DNA of 47,513 nucleotides, taken from positions 1-47,513 of the forward strand of contig PKDW01000006.1 in NCBI GenBank assembly GCA_002863145.1, given 5' to 3'. This DNA comes from Flavobacteriales bacterium. GTDB taxonomy: Bacteria; Bacteroidota; Bacteroidia; Flavobacteriales_D; Sanyastnellaceae. The translations under genes were made by a program, and so were the position numbers. Below, one piece after another: positions 29,456-38,380 of the stretch (position 1 is its first letter; each line of letters opens with the position of its first letter). The notes beneath the pieces are model-generated. The model was given only the letters and a program-made list of their open reading frames with translations, searched no databases and had not been told where the DNA came from.

Positions 29456-30413
29456 GTTGCATGCGGTGAAGGAACAACATGAGGTAACCCAAGCCACCCG
29501 TGAGGACAATCATCGCGGTTTGGGTCAACCATACCACATTGGCCACGGCAAACCCCACGTCGCCAGAGAATCCGACGGCCGCGAAGCCAAGAGAAACCGC
29601 CCAGTGGTAAGATCCGATGCCCCCAGGCGCGGGCAACACCATGCCAAATCCACCCGCCACCATGACGAGCACGGCGTCGGTGAATCCCAGCGCACTCACG
29701 GCAGGGATGGCCTTGAACAGCACATAGGACATCAGGAAATACATCACCCAAATGAACAAGGTGTGGAACAAAAACAATCCGCGCTTCTCCATGGCGAGCA
29801 CACTTCGGATGCCCGTGCCGATGCCTTGAAGGAAGCCCGCCACTTTGCCCAACAGCCCTGATCGTCCCTGCTGTTGCGAGATCCACCACAGGGTGCCGCA
29901 ACCCGCGACGCCGGCAACACCCGCACCGATCAAGGTGGGCATCGCGGGCAGCTGGGCCTCTTGCATCAACGCCAAAAAGGCGTCGAGGTTGGTCAAGAGG
30001 GCGAAGGCCACAAGCCCAAACAGCATCAGGAAATCCACCACGCGTTCCGTGATGACCGTGCCGAGCAGTTGATCGACGGGGATGTCGTCGGTTTGGTTCA
30101 AGGCTGCACACCTCGCCACCTCGCCTGATCGGGGGACAAACGCATTGGCGAAATAGGAGAAGGCCACGGCGTGAACGCTTCGTGCTGGTGACGGATGGTG
30201 GCCCATGGGGGTGAGCAAGAGGTTCCAGCGCAGACCACGCGAGACAATGGCGAGATAGCCCATGACAAACGACGCCCCGATGCCCCACCATTGGGCGGAG
30301 CGCATGTCGCGCTTCAACGCTTCAGGATCTTCGACACCTTGCATGGCCAGCCAAAACAAGCCAAGGCCAATGCCAAAGAACACCAGTGTGGTTAACCCCT
30401 TGCGCAATGTCAT
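29448..30413 (-). CDS. UPF0104 / LPG-synthase-TM-like integral membrane protein
   Basis: A 321-residue protein with about eight hydrophobic segments. It matches the UPF0104 (AglD-like, DUF340-type LPG synthase transmembrane) family through [23 protein letters not shown] and [13 protein letters not shown]. Relatives are thought to move or modify lipid-linked substrates, but the role here is unknown. Its start overlaps the panD stop (ATGA) and its end overlaps the heptose enzyme gene, so the three are translated from one message. A second member of the family is encoded at 33.8 kb. Confidence 0.82.
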   Translation of the reverse strand: MTLRKGLTTLVFFGIGLGLFWLAMQGVEDPEALKRDMRSAQWWGIGASFVMGYLAIVSRGLRWNLLLTPMGHHPSPARSVHAVAFSYFANAFVPRSGEVARCAALNQTDDIPVDQLLGTVITERVVDFLMLFGLVAFALLTNLDAFLALMQEAQLPAMPTLIGAGVAGVAGCGTLWWISQQQGRSGLLGKVAGFLQGIGTGIRSVLAMEKRGLFLFHTLFIWVMYFLMSYVLFKAIPAVSALGFTDAVLVMVAGGFGMVLPAPGGIGSYHWAVSLGFAAVGFSGDVGFAVANVVWLTQTAMIVLTGGLGYLMLFLHRMQRG

Positions 30414-30760
30414 GTCAAACGGTTGGTCTGCGTGTCAGGGAACAGGACAGTGGGCGTGAACGTGTGGGCTTCTTCCACGGTCATCATGGCGTAAGCGATG
30501 ACGATGACCACGTCGCCAGGCTGAACGCGACGCGCCGCAGGACCGTTCAAGCATACCTGACCGGTGCCACGCTCACCCTTGATGACATACGTCTCGATGC
30601 GTTCGCCGTTGTTGATGTTGACGATTTGGACACGTTCTCCCTCCGCAAGACCGGCAGCCTCGATGAGATCGGGATCGAGAGAAATGCTGCCGATGTAATT
30701 CAAATCCGCCTGAGTGACCGTGAGACGGTGTAGCTTGGCGCGCATGACGGTGATGAGCAT
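30410..30760 (-). CDS. panD: Aspartate 1-decarboxylase
   Basis: A 116-residue pyruvoyl enzyme that makes beta-alanine for pantothenate. Self-cleavage occurs at Gly24-Ser25 in NYIGSISLD; this spacing agrees with E. coli PanD and fixes the start at 30760. Other family positions: [12 protein letters not shown] and [29 protein letters not shown] box lies 4 nt upstream and overlaps the end of the preceding OmpA-type gene. Confidence 0.95.
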   Translation of the reverse strand: MLITVMRAKLHRLTVTQADLNYIGSISLDPDLIEAAGLAEGERVQIVNINNGERIETYVIKGERGTGQVCLNGPAARRVQPGDVVIVIAYAMMTVEEAHTFTPTVLFPDTQTNRLT

Positions 30761-30764
30761 GGCG

Positions 30765-30772
30765 TGAAATTA
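30765..30772 (-). promoter_or_regulatory. Possible -7 box of panD
   Basis: TAATTTCA differs from TAnnTTTG at two positions. It lies 4 nt before the ATG, like several better boxes in the window. Confidence 0.35.
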
Positions 30773-32143
30773 CTGCAAGGAACGGACCCAACGCACCTCG
30801 ACGCGGCGGTTTTGGGCCGGGTCGTTGCCAAGCGGCTCCGCGCTTCCCAACGCCTCAACCTCCACGCGTTCTTTGGGCCATTTCACGAGGGATTGCAATT
30901 GGGTCGCCACATATTCCGCGCGGGCCAAGCTCAGCGCAGCGTTCAAATCATCCGTGCCGGACGCGTCGGTGTGACCCGTCACGCGAAGGATGCCCCGCTC
31001 TGACTGTCCTTGAAGTCCTTGGGCCCAACCCTGAAAGACCCGCCAAGAGTCCGACGTTGGCGTCGGCAAACCGCGCTCGTAGCTCAGGATCGCCAGGGTC
31101 GATTTGGGCCAATCGCTCCCATCCAGAGACCCCATGTTTTCTAGAGCGGCCACTACATCCAAGGGCAACAACACAAAGGCAAAGCCATTCTCTGGGCTCA
31201 AGGCGTACCGTCGAACCACCCGCCCCTCGGGAGAGGTGATCTCAGCCATCGCAGTGATGCCGGCACCGCCGCCTTCCCACTCAAATGTCCAGGCTTGACC
31301 CGAGGGCAGGCCTCGAAGGGAAACACAACCATGCTCGTCGAGCGTCATGGTGCGAATCTGCGCACGCGACTCCACCTCCCGCACCGTCACGTGCCCAACG
31401 ACTCCATCCATGCACAAGGTCCAACCTTCTGCCAAGGGACGCTCAGGTTCGGGCCAAGACACGCGGACCACCTCCATCGCTTGGTCTTCGGAGAGTCGGC
31501 GAGCCACCCATGTGAACCCCGGTCCTACCGTCACTGCGGAAAGAACTTCGCCTGGCACCTCAAGCGGATGGGGCGCGGCCCTCAAATACTGAAGCGCGGC
31601 GCGGGCTTGGAACAGCTGGAAGGTGCCGCCTCGGTTGGACGCGAATGAAATGTCTTGGCCTTGCCATTGCGGGAACACGTCATCAGCTTCTGAATTCAAG
31701 CCGTCAAGGGGAAGCGGGGAAGACCACACGTCGCGGCCGCCGGGCACACGGCTTGGGGTTCGGTGGGACAAAAAGACATCGAAATCTCCGCCGTTCCTCC
31801 GGGCCGAAATGAGCGCCTTCCGGCCGCGGGGATGCATGGCCACGTGCTGGATGTCCTGCAGTTCTTCCCAGGCTTGGACATTGCGCGGGCGCAACTGCTC
31901 TCGAGACCTCTCCCCGCCGGTGCGCGGCGCCGAATGCACCGTCCACGATTCGCGCAAGGCCTGGTCCAACGTCACCCTAGGCTGCGACACCCCGAGGTAG
32001 ACGCGGTCTGAATCCAATCCGAGGACCACCACGTGGCCTTCGCACGACCACCCTGTCTCCAAGACAGCCTGAGCGTCCACCCGCATCGTGATGACAAGCG
32101 CCAAGGCCGTTGTGAGCCACGTCAAGACTGAGCCTCGCGCCAT
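30770..32143 (-). CDS. Exported OmpA-family protein with PD40/TolB-like repeats
   Basis: A 457-residue protein with a signal peptide (MARGSVLTWLTTALALVI, cleavage near VDAQA). The middle has propeller-like repeats (HVAMHPRGRKALISARRNGG, then FPQWQGQDISFASNRGG), as in TolB/PD40 proteins. The last ~110 residues are an OmpA-like peptidoglycan-binding domain: ILRVTGHTDASGTDDLN, LSLARAEYVATQL and NRRVEVRW. It is probably anchored between the outer membrane and cell wall. The Met at 32143 was selected because it begins the signal sequence. Its first 22 bases overlap the upstream DUF3109 gene. Confidence 0.83.
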   Translation of the reverse strand: MARGSVLTWLTTALALVITMRVDAQAVLETGWSCEGHVVVLGLDSDRVYLGVSQPRVTLDQALRESWTVHSAPRTGGERSREQLRPRNVQAWEELQDIQHVAMHPRGRKALISARRNGGDFDVFLSHRTPSRVPGGRDVWSSPLPLDGLNSEADDVFPQWQGQDISFASNRGGTFQLFQARAALQYLRAAPHPLEVPGEVLSAVTVGPGFTWVARRLSEDQAMEVVRVSWPEPERPLAEGWTLCMDGVVGHVTVREVESRAQIRTMTLDEHGCVSLRGLPSGQAWTFEWEGGGAGITAMAEITSPEGRVVRRYALSPENGFAFVLLPLDVVAALENMGSLDGSDWPKSTLAILSYERGLPTPTSDSWRVFQGWAQGLQGQSERGILRVTGHTDASGTDDLNAALSLARAEYVATQLQSLVKWPKERVEVEALGSAEPLGNDPAQNRRVEVRWVRSLQ

Positions 32144-32700
32144 AGGGTTTGGGCTTGTTGTGCCTCCTCGTACCACGAATCACCGAACTTGCGAATGAGG
32201 GCATCTTTGCAGAAATCCAACACGGACACCTTGCCGGCTTTGCCGCACAGCCTCGCCGCCTCACAAATGGGCCAACGGTGGTAGTTCAGGGCTGTGAAGT
32301 CGATCAGTTCCTTGGCGCGGATGGGATACAGATGGCAGCTCAGGGGCTTTCTCCATTGCGTTTTGCCTTCGAAATGGGCCTTTTCCAGCCCACATTTGGC
32401 GGTGCCGTCGGCGTCAAAGACGGTGTAAGCGCATTCCTTGCCATTCACGAGCGGCGTCACCAAATCGCCATCCGCGTCGGTGAGTGCGAGCCCTTGCGCC
32501 TCCACGGCCTGGCGGCCCGCCTCCGGCAAGAGGTGCGCGACGTGCTCCCACGCCAATTCCAACTGGCCCACTTCCGCTTGTGTCAGCGGCGCACCGCTGT
32601 CGCCTTCCACACAACACGCGCCTTTGCACGCGCCCAAATCGCACGCGAAATGCTCGTCAAACAAATCTTCGCTCAGCAGCGTGTCCCCAATCCGGATCAT
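32122..32700 (-). CDS. DUF3109 family cysteine-rich protein
   Basis: A 192-residue soluble protein. The N-terminus has CDLGACKGACC (Cys20, 25, 29, 30), and further Cys occur in ECAYT, KCGLEKAHF, LSCHLYPIR, ICEAARLC and DFCKD. Such clusters suggest bound Fe-S or zinc, as in the CxxxCCxxxC (YkgJ/FliB) group, but no activity is established for DUF3109. The start MIRIGDTLLSEDLF is family-like and lies 5 nt after a TACCTTCG box; a longer frame crosses that box. It is divergent from a radical SAM gene with only 34 bp between them. Confidence 0.85.
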   Translation of the reverse strand: MIRIGDTLLSEDLFDEHFACDLGACKGACCVEGDSGAPLTQAEVGQLELAWEHVAHLLPEAGRQAVEAQGLALTDADGDLVTPLVNGKECAYTVFDADGTAKCGLEKAHFEGKTQWRKPLSCHLYPIRAKELIDFTALNYHRWPICEAARLCGKAGKVSVLDFCKDALIRKFGDSWYEEAQQAQTLWREAQS

Positions 32701-32705
32701 CCCGA

Positions 32706-32713
32706 CGAAGGTA
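32706..32713 (-). promoter_or_regulatory. -7 box of DUF3109 (divergent module)
   Basis: TACCTTCG on the minus strand, 5 nt before the ATG and 9 bp from the opposite box. Confidence 0.55.
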
Positions 32714-32722
32714 GCGCGAATG

Positions 32723-32730
32723 TACCTTTC
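32723..32730 (+). promoter_or_regulatory. -7 box of the radical SAM gene (divergent module)
   Basis: TACCTTTC, followed by GGGA and the ATG at 32735 (4 nt). Confidence 0.5.
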
Positions 32731-32734
32731 GGGA

Positions 32735-33769
32735 ATGGGAAGGTGGGCCAAGGTCATGGACAGATGGGCGCGGGTGAGTGTGTTGACGCCTCGAAGGGCG
32801 GTCAACCTCCTTCAACTCTCCGTGAGTTACCGCACGGCGAAGCGGTCGGGCCAGCCCCAGATGCCACCCAACGTCATGCCCACGTCGCTGTCGATCGAGC
32901 CCACCACCTCGTGCAACCTCAGGTGCCCCGAATGCCCCAGTGGACTGCGTTCCTTCACACGTCCAATCGGCATGCTGAACGTGGACCACGCGTGCCGCTG
33001 GATCGACGAACTCGCGCCGTGGTTGACCTATGTGAACCTGTACTTCCAGGGCGAACCCTTGCTCCACCCCAAGCTCGACCAGCTCATTGCCCAATGCCAT
33101 AGGCACGGCATCTACAGCTCCACGTCCACCAATGCCCATCACCTGACCGAAGCCAAATGCCACGCCCTCATCGACGCCGGGCTCAGCCGCCTCATCGTCT
33201 CCATCGACGGTTTGACGCAGGAGACCTACGCGTCCTACCGCGTCGGTGGTACGTTGACCAAAGTGATGGAGGGCACCCGCAACATGGTGGAGGCCAAACG
33301 TCAAAAGAGTCGGGGACCTCATTTGGTCTGGCAGTTCCTCGTTGTGGGACCCAACGAACGCGAGCTCCCCGATTTGCTGGAGGCCGCCTCGGAGTGCGGG
33401 GTGGACGAAGTGGAAATCAAAACCGCCCAACTCGACGACCCCCGAGACGGCCACCCCCTGCTCACCGAATCTGCCGCACACCGACGGTACGATCGCGACC
33501 CGCTCACGGGGGGATGGACGTTGCGCAATGCCTTGGAAGACGCGTGTTGGCGCATGTGGCAAGGTGCCGTCCTCACATGGGACGGCCGCGTGGTGCCCTG
33601 CTGCTTTGACAAAGACGCCCACCACGTCATGGGTCAACTGGGGGACCAAAGCATGGCCGAGATTTGGCACAACGCCGAATACGCAGCGTTCAGGCGCACC
33701 CTGTTTGCAGACCGTTCCGGCATTCCGATGTGCACCAATTGCAGCGAGGGCTCCCACGTCTACGCCTGA
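32735..33769 (+). CDS. Radical SAM / SPASM domain protein
   Basis: A 344-residue protein. The [4Fe-4S] cluster binding CxxxCxxC is TTSCNLRCPECPSG (Cys60, 64, 67). The barrel continues with YVNLYFQGEPLLHPKL and LIVSIDGLTQETYASYRVGG. The C-terminal SPASM region has WDGRVVPCCFDKD and a final MCTNCSEG, which would bind an auxiliary cluster. Family members act on peptides, sugars or cofactors, and no substrate can be named. The long frame upstream lies over the DUF3109 gene; the ATG at 32735, 4 nt after a promoter box, is the best start. It is followed by a UPF0104 gene 33 bp later. Confidence 0.85.
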   Translation: MGRWAKVMDRWARVSVLTPRRAVNLLQLSVSYRTAKRSGQPQMPPNVMPTSLSIEPTTSCNLRCPECPSGLRSFTRPIGMLNVDHACRWIDELAPWLTYVNLYFQGEPLLHPKLDQLIAQCHRHGIYSSTSTNAHHLTEAKCHALIDAGLSRLIVSIDGLTQETYASYRVGGTLTKVMEGTRNMVEAKRQKSRGPHLVWQFLVVGPNERELPDLLEAASECGVDEVEIKTAQLDDPRDGHPLLTESAAHRRYDRDPLTGGWTLRNALEDACWRMWQGAVLTWDGRVVPCCFDKDAHHVMGQLGDQSMAEIWHNAEYAAFRRTLFADRSGIPMCTNCSEGSHVYA

Positions 33770-33789
33770 CCCGCGCACCTGGTCCGGCG

Positions 33790-33797
33790 TACCTTCG
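33790..33797 (+). promoter_or_regulatory. -7 box of the second UPF0104 gene
   Basis: TACCTTCG, 5 nt before the GTG at 33803. Confidence 0.45.
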
Positions 33798-33802
33798 ACC
33801 GC

Positions 33803-34912
33803 GTGAGCACCACTCCCTCCTCCCGTTCCCAGTCTGCGCAACAGTGGCTCACCCCGCAACGGGTGTGGATCGCCCTCACTGCGGCCGTGCTCGGCTCCGC
33901 GGCCGTCGTGGCATGGTCGATCTGGAAAGGTGCTTCGTGGGAAAGCTTGATGGACGTGCAGATTGACTGGAGGTGGGTCTGGGTGGCCTTGGGTTGTGTG
34001 GCGCTCCGAGACGCCGGCTACGTGGCAAGGCTCCTGATTTTGGCCCGGGGTGAATTGACGCTCAAGCGGGCCACCTCCAGCATCGTCCTGTGGGAACTGG
34101 CCTCGGCCTTGACCCCTTCTGTGGTCGGCGGCAGTGCAGTGGCCTCGTTCATCCTCCACCGCAACGGCTTGAGCTGGGGGCGAAGCTTGGCCACCGTCAT
34201 GTCCACGGCCTTGCTCGACGAACTCTATTTCCTGCTGGCCGTCCCTGTCGTCGCATTGGCGGTCGGTCTGGCTGCGTTTTTGCCCGAATCGGCGCCCTGG
34301 CTTGAAGGCTCGGTGGCCACCATTTTCGCCGTCGGGTACGCCTTCATGGCGACGTTGGCCGCGCTTTTGAGCACCGCGCTTTTCTTCGCCCCAGATCGAA
34401 TGCAAGCCCTCTTGACAGCGCTTGTGCAAGGCCGACGGCTGCGCCAATGGCGCGAATCGGTCGTGCAGCTGGCCGCCGACTTGCGGCAGGCATCCAAGGA
34501 CCTCCGCACGATGTCTTGGACACGATGGACGGCCGCGGCGGGGGCCACCGGGGTCAGCTGGACCGCGCGGTTCCTCACCCTGAACGCCCTGTTGATGGCC
34601 TTTGTGGTCCCACTGGCGACAACGCCTGTGGGGCAATTTGGCATTTGGGCGCGGCAATTGTCCCTGTGGACCGTGTTGATGATCAGCCCCACGCCTGGCT
34701 CCTCCGGTCTGGCCGAGCTCGCCCTGCCCACCTTCATGGACGACGCGCTGCCCCTCGCCCTCTCTGCAACAGTGTGGGCGGCTGCCGTTTTGATGTGGCG
34801 CTACCTCACCTACCACCTCTATGTCTTGGTTGGAGGGGTTTTGATGCCCATTTGGCTGGCACAAACCACCGCCCAACATGGCCCGTCGTGGCGTAACTTT
34901 CGACGACCATGA
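33803..34912 (+). CDS. UPF0104 / LPG-synthase-TM-like integral membrane protein (second copy)
   Basis: A 369-residue protein with about eight transmembrane segments. Family marks are LWELASALTPSVVGGSAVA, LLDELYFLLAVPVV and SPTPGSSGLAELALP. It is only distantly similar to the copy at 29.4 kb and lacks its PRSGE motif, so it probably handles another substrate. Starts with GTG, which follows a TACCTTCG box by 5 nt. The end overlaps the next start (ATGA). The radical SAM gene upstream may be functionally linked. Confidence 0.78.
   Translation: MSTTPSSRSQSAQQWLTPQRVWIALTAAVLGSAAVVAWSIWKGASWESLMDVQIDWRWVWVALGCVALRDAGYVARLLILARGELTLKRATSSIVLWELASALTPSVVGGSAVASFILHRNGLSWGRSLATVMSTALLDELYFLLAVPVVALAVGLAAFLPESAPWLEGSVATIFAVGYAFMATLAALLSTALFFAPDRMQALLTALVQGRRLRQWRESVVQLAADLRQASKDLRTMSWTRWTAAAGATGVSWTARFLTLNALLMAFVVPLATTPVGQFGIWARQLSLWTVLMISPTPGSSGLAELALPTFMDDALPLALSATVWAAAVLMWRYLTYHLYVLVGGVLMPIWLAQTTAQHGPSWRNFRRP
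34894..34901 (+). promoter_or_regulatory. Possible -7 box of the trans-sulfuration gene
   Basis: TAACTTTC inside the last codons of the preceding gene, 7 nt before the ATG. Confidence 0.4.
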
Positions 34913-36081
34913 GTGACATGTCCCCCCACCACGGCCGCGGCACCCTCGCAGTGCACGCCGGCGTTGAACCCGACCCCACCACAGGAGCCATCATGACTCC
35001 GGTTTACTTGACGTCCACCTACGTCCAAGATGGTGTGGGCAACCACAAAGGGTTTGAGTACTCGCGCACACACAATCCCACGCGCTCGGCACTCGAAGCC
35101 GCCTTTGCGGCCCTCGAGCACGGCAGCCATGGGCTCGCTTTTGCCTCTGGCCTGGCGGCCATGGACACCGTCCTCAAGACCCTGCAACCCGGGGATGAGG
35201 TCATCTCCACCAACGACCTGTACGGCGGGAGCTACCGCCTGTTCACGACGGTCTTTGCGCACTACGGCATCACGTTTCACTTCGTGGATTTGGGCGACCT
35301 CGAGTCCTTGAAGGCCAAACTCAACGAGCACACGCGCCTCATTTGGGTGGAAACCCCCACCAACCCCATGATGCAGATCACGGACATCTCGGCGGTGGCG
35401 GAGGCGGTGAAAGAGGCCGAAGCCCGCGTCGTGGTCGACAACACGTTCGCCTCTCCCATGCTTCAAAACCCGCTCGACCTAGGCGCAGACATGGTGATGC
35501 ACAGCGTGACCAAATACCTCGGAGGCCACTCTGATGTGGTGATGGGGTGCCTCATGACGTCGGACGACGCGTGGGAGGAAGAGCTGCGGACCTTGCAAAA
35601 CTCCTGCGGCGCCGTTCCAGGTCCGATGGATTGCTTCCTCGTGTTGCGCGGATTGAAAACGCTGCACCTTCGCATGCAGCGCCACTGCGAAAACGGCGAG
35701 GCCATTGCCCATCACTTGGCCCAACACCCTGCCGTCGCCAAAGTCCACTGGCCTGGGTTTGAAACGCATCCGGGACACCAAGTCGCCGCTCGCCAAATGC
35801 ACGGATTTGGGGGTATGGTCGCATTTACATTGGCCGACGACAACCTCGACACCGCCAAAGCGGTGGTCGCCAAGACCAATCTGTTCACGTTGGCCGAGTC
35901 GCTCGGTGGCGTGGAAAGTTTGATTGGTCACCCTGCCACGATGACACACGCAAGCATCCCCAAAGAAGTGCGCGAAAAAACAGGCGTGACGGACGGATTG
36001 ATTCGCCTGAGCGTGGGCATCGAAGACGTCCAAGACCTGATTGCCGACCTCGACCAAGCTCTGGCCCAAGCCCATGGGTAA
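34909..36081 (+). CDS. Cys/Met-metabolism PLP enzyme (cystathionine gamma-synthase/lyase family)
   Basis: A 390-residue PLP enzyme of the trans-sulfuration group. Lys202 in MHSVTKYLGGHSDVVMG holds the cofactor; Asp177 in VVVDNTFASP binds the pyridine nitrogen. Also YSRTHNPTRSALE, GLAFASGLAAM and LGGVESLIGHPATMTH, all typical. Members make or cleave cystathionine, or act as methionine gamma-lyase or O-acetylhomoserine sulfhydrylase; sequence alone does not decide which. It overlaps both neighbours (4 nt with UPF0104, 8 nt with the kynurenine monooxygenase gene). Confidence 0.9.
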   Translation: MSDMSPHHGRGTLAVHAGVEPDPTTGAIMTPVYLTSTYVQDGVGNHKGFEYSRTHNPTRSALEAAFAALEHGSHGLAFASGLAAMDTVLKTLQPGDEVISTNDLYGGSYRLFTTVFAHYGITFHFVDLGDLESLKAKLNEHTRLIWVETPTNPMMQITDISAVAEAVKEAEARVVVDNTFASPMLQNPLDLGADMVMHSVTKYLGGHSDVVMGCLMTSDDAWEEELRTLQNSCGAVPGPMDCFLVLRGLKTLHLRMQRHCENGEAIAHHLAQHPAVAKVHWPGFETHPGHQVAARQMHGFGGMVAFTLADDNLDTAKAVVAKTNLFTLAESLGGVESLIGHPATMTHASIPKEVREKTGVTDGLIRLSVGIEDVQDLIADLDQALAQAHG

Positions 36082-37429
36082 GGTGGCCATCGTCGGTGCG
36101 GGACTGGTGGGCAGCCTGTGGGCCCGCATGCTCGGCAACCGAGGTCATGAGGTCGTCGTGTACGAGCGACGTCCTGACCCGAGAAAAGGACCGCTTCACG
36201 GCGGACGAAGCATCAACCTCGCCCTGAGCGACCGCGGCTGGAAAGCGCTGGAACGCGCAGGAGTCGCGGAACGGGTGCGAGACATCGCCCTGCCCATTCG
36301 CGGTCGGCGGATGCACGCGGTGGACGGCACCCGCACGTTTCAGCCTTACGGTATGGAGGGGCAATGCATCTACTCGGTGGCCCGTGCAGGGCTCAACCGC
36401 ATCCTTGTGGAAGCCGCTGAAAGCCTGCCCAATGTCTCGTTTGAATTTGACCACTGTTGCCATGGGTACACGCTGGCGGAGGACCATGTTGTCCTGCATC
36501 TCGAACATCAAGGCGAAGCCCTGAATTTGGAAGTGGACAGAATTTTTGGAACGGACGGGGCGTTCAGTGCCGTCCGTGGCCGCATGATGCGGAACGACCG
36601 GTTTGACTTCGAGCAACGTTACCTGCCCCATGGGTACAAGGAAGTGCCCATGATGCCTGGGGCCGACGGGGACTTCCAAATGGAAGCCGACGGCCTCCAC
36701 ATTTGGCCACGCGGCACCTTCATGTTGATGGCCTTGCCCAACCCCGACAAGACGTTCACATGCACGTTGTTTGGGCCGTATGAAGGTCCCGAAGGGTTGA
36801 ATCACCTCACCAACGATGCTGCGGTGCAGGCGTTTTTTGAGAAGCACTTCCCCGACGTGATGCCCCTGTTGCCCAACTTGTTGGACGATTGGAATGCGCA
36901 TCCTGTGTCCTCCCTGGTGATGACCCGTTGCTTCCCTTGGAACGACGGGTCGCGCGTGGCCCTCATGGGGGATTCCGCGCACGCCATCGTCCCCTTCTAC
37001 GGCCAAGGCATGAACAGCGGCATGGAAGATTGCACCGTGTTGGACGCCTTGCTTGAAGCGGACGACAGCTGGGATCAAATCATGGCCCGCTACACCGAAC
37101 TGAGGAAACCTGCGGGGGATGCCATTTTGGAATTGGCACTGCAGAACTACATCGAAATGCGTGACCTGACGGGAGATCCCGGTTTCTTGCAACAAAAGAA
37201 GCTCGAGGCGCGTTTGCAACAAAAGCACCCCGACCGCTGGCTCCCGCTGTACTCGCAGGTGACGTTCAGCCACACACCGTACCACGAAGCCCTGGCACGT
37301 GGACGGCAACAGCAGAAGGCCATGGAAACCATCATGGAGGCACCTGAACAATGGAATCACTTCGAAGACGACCTCTGGATGGACGCTGTGCTCCGGGAAC
37401 TCGAATCCCTGCACGCCGCCGACGCGTGA
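36074..37429 (+). CDS. kmo: Kynurenine 3-monooxygenase
   Basis: A 451-residue FAD monooxygenase that hydroxylates kynurenine with NADPH and O2, a step of tryptophan breakdown and, in some bacteria, of NAD synthesis. The FAD-binding start is KVAIVGAGLVGSLWARML, followed by the KMO-specific GRSINLALSDRGWKAL, then ALMGDSAHAIVPFYGQGMN and the downstream NSGMEDC. A hydrophobic C-terminal membrane segment as in eukaryotic KMO is not evident. ATG at 36074 is used; it overlaps the PLP gene by 8 nt. Other kynurenine-pathway genes are not in the window. Confidence 0.92.
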   Translation: MGKVAIVGAGLVGSLWARMLGNRGHEVVVYERRPDPRKGPLHGGRSINLALSDRGWKALERAGVAERVRDIALPIRGRRMHAVDGTRTFQPYGMEGQCIYSVARAGLNRILVEAAESLPNVSFEFDHCCHGYTLAEDHVVLHLEHQGEALNLEVDRIFGTDGAFSAVRGRMMRNDRFDFEQRYLPHGYKEVPMMPGADGDFQMEADGLHIWPRGTFMLMALPNPDKTFTCTLFGPYEGPEGLNHLTNDAAVQAFFEKHFPDVMPLLPNLLDDWNAHPVSSLVMTRCFPWNDGSRVALMGDSAHAIVPFYGQGMNSGMEDCTVLDALLEADDSWDQIMARYTELRKPAGDAILELALQNYIEMRDLTGDPGFLQQKKLEARLQQKHPDRWLPLYSQVTFSHTPYHEALARGRQQQKAMETIMEAPEQWNHFEDDLWMDAVLRELESLHAADA

Positions 37430-38379
37430 CGCGATTTGCACAAGCCTCGCTCACATGGGCTTTGGTGGCCTCGAGCCTTACCGCGTGGGGACAAGGCGTG
37501 TTGGACAGCCCCTTTGAGTCAACGTTGCGCACCTACGAACGCAAAGCGTGGACGTGGTCTGGCGGCGCCAGCATGCTCATGAGCATGCCTTCTGAAGTTC
37601 AAAGTGCGTGGGTCCTCAACCACGGAACCTTGGAAGCGCCGGAAATGGACACCTTGCATCAGGGCATCTGGCGGGCGGAACCGCTTGCCGGGTGGCAGAT
37701 GGGACTGGGTCACCTTTGGTTGCGGGAGGACGCCCTGTGGGCAGACCGACTGTCCGCAGGAATCCACGTCAGCCAAACGCGAAACACAGAATCGTTTTTG
37801 GGTGTGGTGAAGGGAACGGAGCCCGACACCTCCGTGGCCTTTGTCGACAGCCAAATGCGCACCCAAGCCTCTGCCTTGGCCGTGGAGTTGCGGCTGCAGA
37901 GCATGCGCGCCGTGGCCACAGGACCTGACGGGTTTGTGGAAATCCGGACGGGCATGCGCGCGGCGTACACCCTGTCCCAGACCGCCCTCGAAAACCGTCC
38001 CCACTTCTTCAAACCCATGGCTTTGCCCGAATGGCATGTCGCTTGGACGGCAGGCATCGGTTGTGGACTGAAAATCTATCGGGGACGGATGGTCCGATTG
38101 GGCGTGGATGTAGACGTGCTTCAACTTGCCCAAGCCCCTCAAGACATGACCTTTCGAGCCGTGAATTCCGACGTCCGCGGCTTGGATTGGATGCAAAGCG
38201 GGTACCGACCGTGGCGCGCCATTTTGAATGTCGACTTGTACCGACGCAAGCCGGAGGAAGGATGCGCCGCGCCGACGCGGAGCCCGGTGTCCAAAACGCT
38301 GTTTGACCCCAAGATGAAAGGCGTCGGCAAGGCCAAGAACAAAGGCCTCAAAAAAGCGCTGAAAAAGCGCGACTCCTAG
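37426..38379 (+). CDS. Exported protein of unknown function with lysine-rich tail
   Basis: A 317-residue protein starting at a GTG that overlaps the kmo stop (GTGA). Residues 1-23 form a signal peptide (cleavage near TAWG|Q). The body has amphipathic strand patterns, including a TRNTESFLGVV stretch and a FVEIRTGMRAAYTLS stretch, and may be a small outer-membrane barrel. The C-terminus is unusual: about 28 residues rich in Lys (LFDPKMKGVGKAKNKGLKKALKKR). No family recognised. Its end lies 1 bp from the convergent epimerase gene. Confidence 0.72.
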   Translation: MTRFAQASLTWALVASSLTAWGQGVLDSPFESTLRTYERKAWTWSGGASMLMSMPSEVQSAWVLNHGTLEAPEMDTLHQGIWRAEPLAGWQMGLGHLWLREDALWADRLSAGIHVSQTRNTESFLGVVKGTEPDTSVAFVDSQMRTQASALAVELRLQSMRAVATGPDGFVEIRTGMRAAYTLSQTALENRPHFFKPMALPEWHVAWTAGIGCGLKIYRGRMVRLGVDVDVLQLAQAPQDMTFRAVNSDVRGLDWMQSGYRPWRAILNVDLYRRKPEEGCAAPTRSPVSKTLFDPKMKGVGKAKNKGLKKALKKRDS

Positions 38380-38380
38380 G

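Noticed and set aside
32657-34879. 740-codon minus-strand frame across the radical SAM and UPF0104 genes
   Set aside because: It spans two well-supported genes on the other strand, is extremely Gly/Arg/Gln-rich and shows no recognisable motif.
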